DNA from: Agapanthus africanus | Taxonomy: Eukaryota > Streptophyta > Magnoliopsida > Asparagales > Amaryllidaceae | Direction: 5' to 3' | Length of the DNA: 64,000 bases | NCBI GenBank assembly: GCA_030015575.1 | Contig: JASDDO010000016.1 | Location: 111,123,241 to 111,187,240, forward strand | Translations under genes and position numbers: made by a program | The notes under the pieces: model-generated | The model's database searches: none | What the model was told of the DNA's origin: nothing | The model's input: only the letters and a program-made list of their open reading frames with translations | Shown: positions 56,844-64,000 of the stretch, piece after piece | Position numbering within the stretch: position 1 is the stretch's first letter | Layout of the letters: every line of letters starts with the position of its first letter

Positions 56844-59024
56844 TGTAAGTCCATATTGCGACCCCCGGTGCTTACGGGGAGGCGGAAACGATATAAAAAA
56901 ACAAATTTTTATCGCAAGAGGCAACATGGACTAAACAAGGTCCGGATCGTGTCTAAACTAAACTAGCAAACTTGCTAAAGAGATTTAGCTACTCGGATGA
57001 AGATGGTTATACCTAGCTTGTCTTGAACTCCTTCTCTTCAAGCTCCGGTGGTGGTCCGATGGCTCCTTCTCGTCGTCTCCGTACGCCGAAGATAGATCCA
57101 CTTGAAAGCTCCAACCTTTAGCTCCTTCTTCGTTCTTTGAAGAAACTAGTTCACTTGGTTTGCTAAACCTAGTGAACTAGAATGAGTAGAGTAGAAATAG
57201 AATGGGATTTTAACTATGGTTCTTGATTCTCAACACATGAGAGATATGAACCATAGAGTCAAGAGAGGGAGCAAGAGGATGAGAGTGAGAGCAAAGTGAA
57301 GAGCTCAAGAACAAGAGAGAGAATGAGCAAGAAAGAATGAGCAACTCTTTTGTCTCTCACCCTCTCATAATCCAAAGCAATGATAACTCATCATATCAAA
57401 AAAGTCTTATGTGTGATGGTTGAAGCAACCATAACCTTATCATGTCATGCACTCATTTTACTCAAATGAACAAGCAAGTAAAAGTCTTTGGCATGAAATG
57501 ATAACCATGGTTATCATGATGGTCAACTAGTCAAGCCTAGTCAACCGGTCAACAAAGTCAACAAGTCAACAAAAGTCAACAAGTCAACAAAGTCAACAAA
57601 AGTCAACAACCAAATCACCATAATACTTAATTAATATAATAATTAATCACATATCATATTCTCATTAGGGTTGAGCAAAAAGTCAAAAAGTCAACGGTCA
57701 ACTGTCAACAACCCTAATGAGAATCCGCTATCTGTGCCTCCCTGTCAACTGTGCATACACACCCGCATCCGCGTTCCGAGGAACACGAATGCAAACTGGA
57801 TAAATCCAATCCCATAAGGTACACTACGATCTGGCTTAAACCAAAGCCCGCTAGTGTAAACTGTCCGGACACTGTACGTGCACAAGTGCACGGATGTGAC
57901 CGAACCCTGTCGCAAAACCATGCGACCTGTCGCAATACCATGCGACCTCTACTCTTTTGCCTAAAGGCGAAAAGCTTTCTGTGTGGGACTCTAAAGACTC
58001 GACACTACGCTGGCAGTGGGTTTAACCACAGACCGCAAGCGGCACTAGCTGTGCGTAACGGTCCCCAGGTAATGCCGACAAGAAGACCGACGAGGCGAAA
58101 CCCATCTGAACTCCTACTGAGCCTGAGTGTGACATTCTCCGTACAGTCCGGTCTGTTCGTCTGATACATCGCATGGCGGGCCTAGGGGGCGGTAAACGTC
58201 AGTCCCCCAATAGCGGTACAAGTCGTGCCGGAGCGAAGCCCAAAACACCCTGAGATAACACTGGAAACCTACCAGTATATCTCGTTTGCCCTGGCCAGGG
58301 ACTACTCGCGTAATGGCTCTCCTAGACACAGCGCGATGTCAACCCCCAATACCGGGAGAGACGAATCCTGTCTAACCGTCACTGCCTCCAAGTGCTTCGG
58401 GACTGCACCCAACTACCACCTGTTTGCACGACTCCTTTGAGCCGTGGTAGGGTAGTGATCAAAGTACAGTGGGAACACACCCGAGGCGAAGTGACAGTGT
58501 CAAGTCAGCGGACTAAGCTGTACTCATGTCACCTGGGAACTGATAACTGACGATAGGTATAATACCAACTGGTCAGTTCCCGACGAGTCCTGTCCAGTGT
58601 ACCCGTAACCTAACGGGCACCCGCATACTATCTCAAGTACTACGTACTGACGGCTGTGGGACAGACCGTCTCCCACACTGGGATGAGAAGCGCATGCGCT
58701 GGTCTACTCCGGAGTATCGATGCCCTGTCTCGATAGTCCTGCGACCAGGGACCTGCATAAGGATGTGCTTCTAGATTACCCAGCCCCACTAGTGTGACGG
58801 CCATCACATCGCTGGTAATCAAGCATAGATCCTAAGGGCTCCACTAATGTGTATAAGCAATATTCAAAGATAAACACATGTACACATTGAAGTAGAAATA
58901 AACCAAGTAGCATACTACTATTTTGAGCAAGATTGTATATACAAGGTGAATATCCCAAGCTTCCATTAAGTAATATACATACTAGTATGATACAGTAATG
59001 GCCTCTAGGGCATATACACTAACA
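56844..59024 (-). mobile_element. solo copia-family LTR with perfect 5-bp target duplication (H)
   Basis: 2,181 bp from TGTAAGTCC to CTAACA, flanked on both sides by ATGTG (56,839-56,843 and 59,025-59,029). It contains the family segments CTGTGTGGGACTCTAAAGAC, GCAGTGGGTTTAACCACA and GGCCTCTAGGGCATA. No internal sequence. It interrupts the LARD-family LTR, whose sequence continues across it. Confidence 0.88.
57531..57712. repeat. GTCAA (W-box) cluster in solo LTR H
   Basis: About 15 copies of GTCAA (TTGAC on the other strand), mostly as AGTCAACAA in close tandem, in under 200 bp. Confidence 0.8.
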
Positions 59025-59939
59025 ATGTGGTTATGGGATTCTTATAGATATGTGTTCACGTGGGTATGGGACTATGTGTTCACATACGGATTTGAGGATG
59101 ATACTTGGGTTTGAGATGAGTCAATGAGAGTTGATATGAGATTATGATATCGGTGATTGGCAGGATTCGTACTTGATATACGTCCTGATATGATAGCGGG
59201 TCTTGGATGATAATGCCATAAGAATAGTAATATATATAAAATGATCGACATGTGATTATGATACGAGATAGGATATGATATGATATGAGATGACAAGATA
59301 TTTATGATAGGCCGCCTTGGGCGTTGTTTACTCCTTGAGATGATATGTGCTGATGGTGTCGTTTTGCTAGAGGCTGTCAATCGGAAGCCGGATTATGTTT
59401 ATATTGACGATATATGATGATGATATCGATTTATACGAGACTGTCGATCAGTAGTCAGGTCATGATTATAGTGATGATATTAGCATTGTACTAGACGTAG
59501 GTCAATACCCCAGATGATGATCTTGATAAGAGGATACCAGATGAGTAATATAATGAATATGATTTTGACCCGTACCCAGATTTGGGGATGCCGTACGACG
59601 GATTTACGTACGAGCTGTAATTTGATGTTTGATCCGCACTCTTGCTTGGGAATAACCGATTATAGCAATATGATACCGAATGTGATATTATCGAGGCGGG
59701 ATCACCGACTATATGTATATATATGTATCGACTCAGAGGTTAGGCGGTTTCCCTTACCTACTGTTAGATTTAGCTCAGCCTTATAGTGGTGTAGCTATAT
59801 GACTCTTATGGCATTAGATGCAGTTTAGCTACATTGTGTTTGGTTTTCAGCTCCGCACATTATTATTGTTGCTCTGCATTGCATACTTATTGTGATTCAT
59901 ATTTTATTGTTGACATTATGCTGTTAGGACACCAGCACC

Positions 59940-60005
59940 ATTACCGATGATGCGTATGTACCACGTACACTTACTTGCCAGTTCACACACATCTTCATCG
60001 GTAAT
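59940..60005. other. conserved LTR hairpin (copy 3, inverted)
   Basis: ATTACCGATGA (59,940-59,950) and TCATCGGTAAT (59,995-60,005) with a 44-nt loop. Same as in the other two LARD-family LTRs but in opposite orientation. Confidence 0.7.
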
Positions 60006-61305
60006 TGCCATGTCACTACACAGTAGTATTATTGCTGCAGGATATGACCCTTGTATGTGCATACTATTATTCCATGTTGCATGATATACTGTTATACTTG
60101 CACTTCATTGATATGTCACATACATCATGTTTTCTGATTATGCGCATTGAGATATGTTGTTCTATAATATTTCTGGATTTGGGAACCGTGGGTATTTCAA
60201 AGAGATTATGTAATTGTTGTAAAAACTCGGTTACCCCTGATATGATATTTCAGTGCGTCCACCATGTGTTTTCTCGGTGCTGAGAGCGACATGTGAAACC
60301 CGATTCGAGGAGGCGGATGAGGCCGATTGCGGGTACATGGTGGGCCCGGTACGGTACCCCGGGGCAAGAAGATCGCAGGAGATGGCGTTGAGCCTGGCAG
60401 GGGAGCACTACCGACCGGTGATTTTACCCGACGCGTCGGATATCCAGAGGATACCGCTGTGGTCTTGAGATTGATGGTTGGGGCCGGTCTGGATTGACGA
60501 CGCCATAGATAGTGAGGCTTATCAGAGGCATTGAGATATTGAGATTGAGGCTATGTTTTGTGCCAATGCTGGGCACAGGTTTCATGATGTTTTCCATGAT
60601 GTTGACTATATCCTCATACGTACATGCATGATGCTTATTGTCATTGGGTGACACGTGGACGGGATCCACCTATATACAGACATTGATCACATACAGACTT
60701 TGATTACATTGATCATACTTTCATGCATTCATACATCATTCATATGATACATTGCTACCTGAGGCACTGACATTGACACGGGTACATGGGATTACATTTG
60801 GGTTAGATAGTTACCCTAGTCATGGTTATAGAATGCTGGTTATATAATTGAGGATTATATATTATGACCGTATGACCTAGGATTGCGTCATACATACGAT
60901 TTTCTGTTCGTAGATGTTTTCTATTCACGAGTTGGCAACTCACCCCCGTTGTGCCCCAGTTTTTTGCAGGTTTGCCGTACGGGTTCCATTACGGCTTTGC
61001 GGGCACAGCTTCTTCAGGTGACTTGCTAGTAGGGGGGTTATTTGTATCATACCAACCATTATACTTTGTATATTATATTTCAGTTGTATCTAGAACTTCC
61101 ATCAACCAAACATGTACTTATTTGAGATAGAGACCAGTGTTGATTATTCTTTCGACCTTAGAGTCGCACGTTATATTTCTCTGGGTTTCATGCTGTTGAG
61201 TTCCCTTTTCTGTTGTGATCCTCGCCTTTAGGCGTTGTATATTATGTTGCAAACTGGTTGATTTACATATGGTTTTCCTTCACTCCACTATTTTTCTTGG
61301 TTTGG

Positions 61306-62100
61306 ATAAGTCATGCCGGTATATGGCCTATAACAGATCGAGAAACTACTGATAACACTTATCAGTAAATCTTATCAGCCATGGCCAGGGACTTCCTGTT
61401 ATAGCCAATCGAGCATAGCACAACATCAACCCCCAATACCGGGAGAGACGAAACCCTTCCTATCGCTCATTGCCTCCATGTGCCTCGGGACTGTACCCAA
61501 AATCCACCTGTTTGCACGACTCAGTAGAGCCATGGTAGGGTGGAGATCAAAGTACAGTGGGAGGATACACAAGACTCTATGATGATCTCGGGTCTACAGA
61601 CTAACCTGTATCAGTGTCACCTGCGAACTGCTATCCGACGATAGATATAATACCACATAGGAGTTCTCGGTGAGTCCGTTCAGTGTACCCAGTATCCACT
61701 GAGCACCCGTATACAATCTTTGGTGTCACCACACCAATGGATATGGGATCATCCATCGCCCATCATATGGGACAAGAAACGTATATGCTAGTCTACTCTG
61801 GTATCGATGCCCCGTCTCGATACACCTACGACTAGGAACGTTTTAAGGATATACTTATAAACTACACGTGTCCCACTAATATGATCTGCATCATAGTCCC
61901 AGTAGTCAAGCAAATATCCTAAGGGCTTTATTAACATGTACCAAAAGAGTAAGATGCATAATCAAATGAACATGTCAAGATAAAGAGCAACCAGATAGCA
62001 TGCTATCATGTTGAGCAAGAATGTCCTCTGAATATATATACACACATACCGATACATCCACTATCATATAATGGCCTCTAGGGCATACATATATCCAACA
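61306..62100 (-). repeat. copia-family LTR, right part (G)
   Basis: Resumes LTR G at ATAAGTCATGCCGG and runs to ATATCCAACA. The family segments GAGAAACTACTGATAACACT and GGCCTCTAGGGCATAC are present. Left and right parts together make about 2.05 kb, a full LTR. Confidence 0.78.
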
Positions 62101-63590
62101 ATTTTCATTAATCGTTTATGGTTCTGTAATAACTTCCAGTTCTACCATACTCTCACTAATGTTTTCTGAAAAGAATCCATTTTACTAAAAATGGTGGCGA
62201 GTCAAGAACAATATACCTATTGATCTTCCAGATGGTAGAATGTTAACCCTCGTTAATGCCTGGGATAACCCACAAACTGCCATTACTGAAATGTGTCTTT
62301 GAGTTTATCCAGATTCTGGTTTTAAGCATAAGCTGGACAACTCCGTATACCTTAACATCGTTAAGATATGAATCCATTCTATATTCACTATAGAAACAAA
62401 GGTACTAATTTAATTGGAACCGGATTCAAAATACATGCAGCCGTTTCCAGTGCATATCAACTAAATGGAAGGAGGGCTTACAGCATTACTCATCAAGGAA
62501 TGCATCCACATATGAGTAACCTGAAAGAGAAGCAAGTTCTCAAAACTTTTACTTACGACGGAATACCTAGCATAAGTATCTACATCTTCGATCACCTTGA
62601 AAAATCTTGACACTTGCAACATACGGTTCTCTACTTTATTCTTATACCTATAACTTCTCAAAATCGGGACCTTGTATTTCAACGAAATACTTGTCTAAAA
62701 CTAGAGAAGTCATGAGTAAACGGAATATAGTATGAGTACCAACCCCTTTGTCATAATGGACACCAGACAACATACAATACTCTGTATAAGTCCTTTGAGT
62801 TTAATAACTCAAACCCTGTGTGTCGTAGGTTGAAAACTGTAGTATGGTTAAGAAGAATTACACCGCTGTTGAATGCTCCTTACCTCACCAGCAACTGATA
62901 TAGGTAAATGTCATAGACATAATTTCAAAAAGTTATATCTCATTTTATAAAATAAACGTACAGATATATCAATTTGAAATTGATGCATAACGACGGATAT
63001 TCAAAACCAAATATTTGCCGCTAGGCAAAAACCCAGGTGATTTCCTCAAATATCACCAATTACAAAGAATTTCGATATTTAGAGGATATAATCACCCAAT
63101 TCCCAATATCTTACTCCCACTCAACATCCGTAACGCCATACAGATGTGAGAATCAAAGCTGGTAAATACATACCCTGGAGTCGGAATCTAATTGGGAAAA
63201 CAGTTTTCAATTAACACCGCACAGTGAAAATGAAACATGAAGATGTTTCGAAGGGGTAACTGGGTATTCCAAGTAATGCCTCTTCCACTAATCAGATTCA
63301 TGACAGTAACCGTATATTTCTTTGCCCTCACTCCAATCCTTTTATATGTCTTTACTTATTACCTTTTCTATACCTCACTTAGGCTAAATGGTTTTCTTCG
63401 TTCCCTACCTTTCGGCACCTGCCTATGGTTTGGAAGAATACTATCCAATAAGCGTAATAGGTGTACTCTCCTAATACTAGGAGCTCTCGCAACCTGAGAG
63501 AAGGTAAAGAGAAAAGACAACTGAATAATCATATTCAATTTCTCCTGAACCGGAAACCATTCTCGAACTGAAACAAGTTCATTCGAGTTC
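62101..63590 (-). pseudogene. decayed copia interior (integrase to gag region)
   Basis: It follows the same order as about 6,110-7,470 of the intact copy. Matching words include CTTCCAGTTCTACC, GTTTATCCAGATTCTGG, CATACAGATGTGAGAATC and AAAACAGTTTTCAATTA. The RT/RNase H part is missing between the LTR and this block. No frame survives. Confidence 0.65.
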
Positions 63591-64000
63591 GTATGTAACT
63601 ATACGATGGCATATCCAATAAATGTGGATCTTCGTAGTGATACGGAGTGTTCCGCAGAAATGCAAAGGCGGGGTAGGAGTGGCAGAGATATACGCGGCTT
63701 CATCATGAATGATAGCAGTCGCAATTTCCTTTGCCCTCATTCTAATCATTTTATTTGTATTTACTTATTACCTTCTGTGCACCACCCTTAGGCTAAATGG
63801 TTTTCCTCCTTCCCTACCTTTTGGCACCAGCCTAAGGTTTGGAAGAAGACTATCTAATAAGCGTAATAGGTGTATCCTCCTAATCCTAGGAGCTCTTGTA
63901 ACCTGAGAGAAGGTAAAGATAAAAGACAACCAGAATAATCCTATTCGATTTCTCCTGAACCGAAAACCATCCTCGAACTAGAACAAGTTCCTTCAAGTTC
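63285..64000. repeat. tandem duplication, period about 410 bp
   Basis: Segments 63,285-63,590 and 63,695-64,000 are near-identical. Both contain CTTAGGCTAAATGGTTTTC, AATAAGCGTAATAGGTGTA and ACCTGAGAGAAGGTAAAGA. The second copy runs into the window edge. Confidence 0.85.

Larger units (their letters stand above)
54713..61305 (+). mobile_element. LARD-family LTR inserted in copia LTR G
   Basis: Starts TGTAACAT. From about 56,440 it matches the reverse complement of LTR copies 1 and 2 (for example CGGGTGGATGGCGTATAGCA at 56,629, CATTACCGATGATGCG at 59,939, GAGTTGGCAACTCACCCCC at 60,930). Without the nested solo LTR it is about 4.4 kb, the expected LTR length. It is flanked by ATAAC (54,708-54,712) and ATAAG (61,306-61,310). 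About 100 bp of the expected right end are missing. The left third is poorly conserved. No internal region follows, so it is probably a solo LTR. Confidence 0.7.

Noticed and set aside
1-64000. CRISPR arrays, bacterial operons, riboswitches, rRNA or tRNA genes
   Set aside because: None seen. Repeats present are retrotransposon LTRs, tandem arrays and MITEs of a plant nuclear genome.

Overview
The window is nuclear DNA of a flowering plant, most likely a eudicot: spliced genes with GT-AG introns, a telo-box in a gene 5' leader, AT-rich intergenic DNA and many plant-type LTR retrotransposons. Only two host genes are visible. Everything else is transposable-element sequence, much of it nested, or intergenic DNA in which no gene can be supported.

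Left block (1-25,069) is a Russian-doll nest. The outer visible layer is a Ty3/gypsy element of Tat type: RNase H and integrase at 1-2,016, then, after an interruption, a 30-bp tandem repeat array and a 3' LTR from 22,351. Into its 3' non-coding part sits a Ty1/copia element on the minus strand (2,714-21,368) with about 2-kb LTRs, a Met-tRNA primer site and a gag-pol frame broken by one in-frame stop. Into the copia 5' leader is inserted a large element with LTRs of 4.4-4.6 kb and only 1.1 kb of non-coding internal DNA (8,885-19,028, LARD-like). A fragment of a related large LTR (about 23,880-25,069) ends about 330 bp before the first host gene and may be a still older host layer.

Middle block (25,070-44,740) holds the two host genes, tail to tail. 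A seven-exon plus-strand gene (25,397-38,765) encodes a protein with a row of CCHC zinc knuckles like ZCCHC7/Air proteins (nuclear RNA surveillance). Its introns, one of about 7.9 kb, carry at least three foldback or hAT-type MITEs and remains of a small LTR element. A nine-exon minus-strand gene (44,564-41,004) encodes a secreted family GH3 beta-glucosidase/exo-beta-glucanase of about 628 residues with both catalytic residues in place.

Right block (44,741-64,000) has no host gene. After a possible CACTA transposon end it is a pile-up of at least six LTRs of the same copia family in both orientations, with two decayed copia interiors. One of these LTRs (53,455-54,712 plus 61,306-62,100) is split by a large LARD-family LTR, which in turn is split by a 2,181-bp solo copia LTR flanked by a perfect 5-bp target duplication (ATGTG).

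The strongest new-looking signal is in the copia leader: three hairpins with an identical 20-nt loop region but three different, self-complementary stems (8,615-8,821). Their folding is better on the element's RNA sense strand, which suggests a selected RNA structure.
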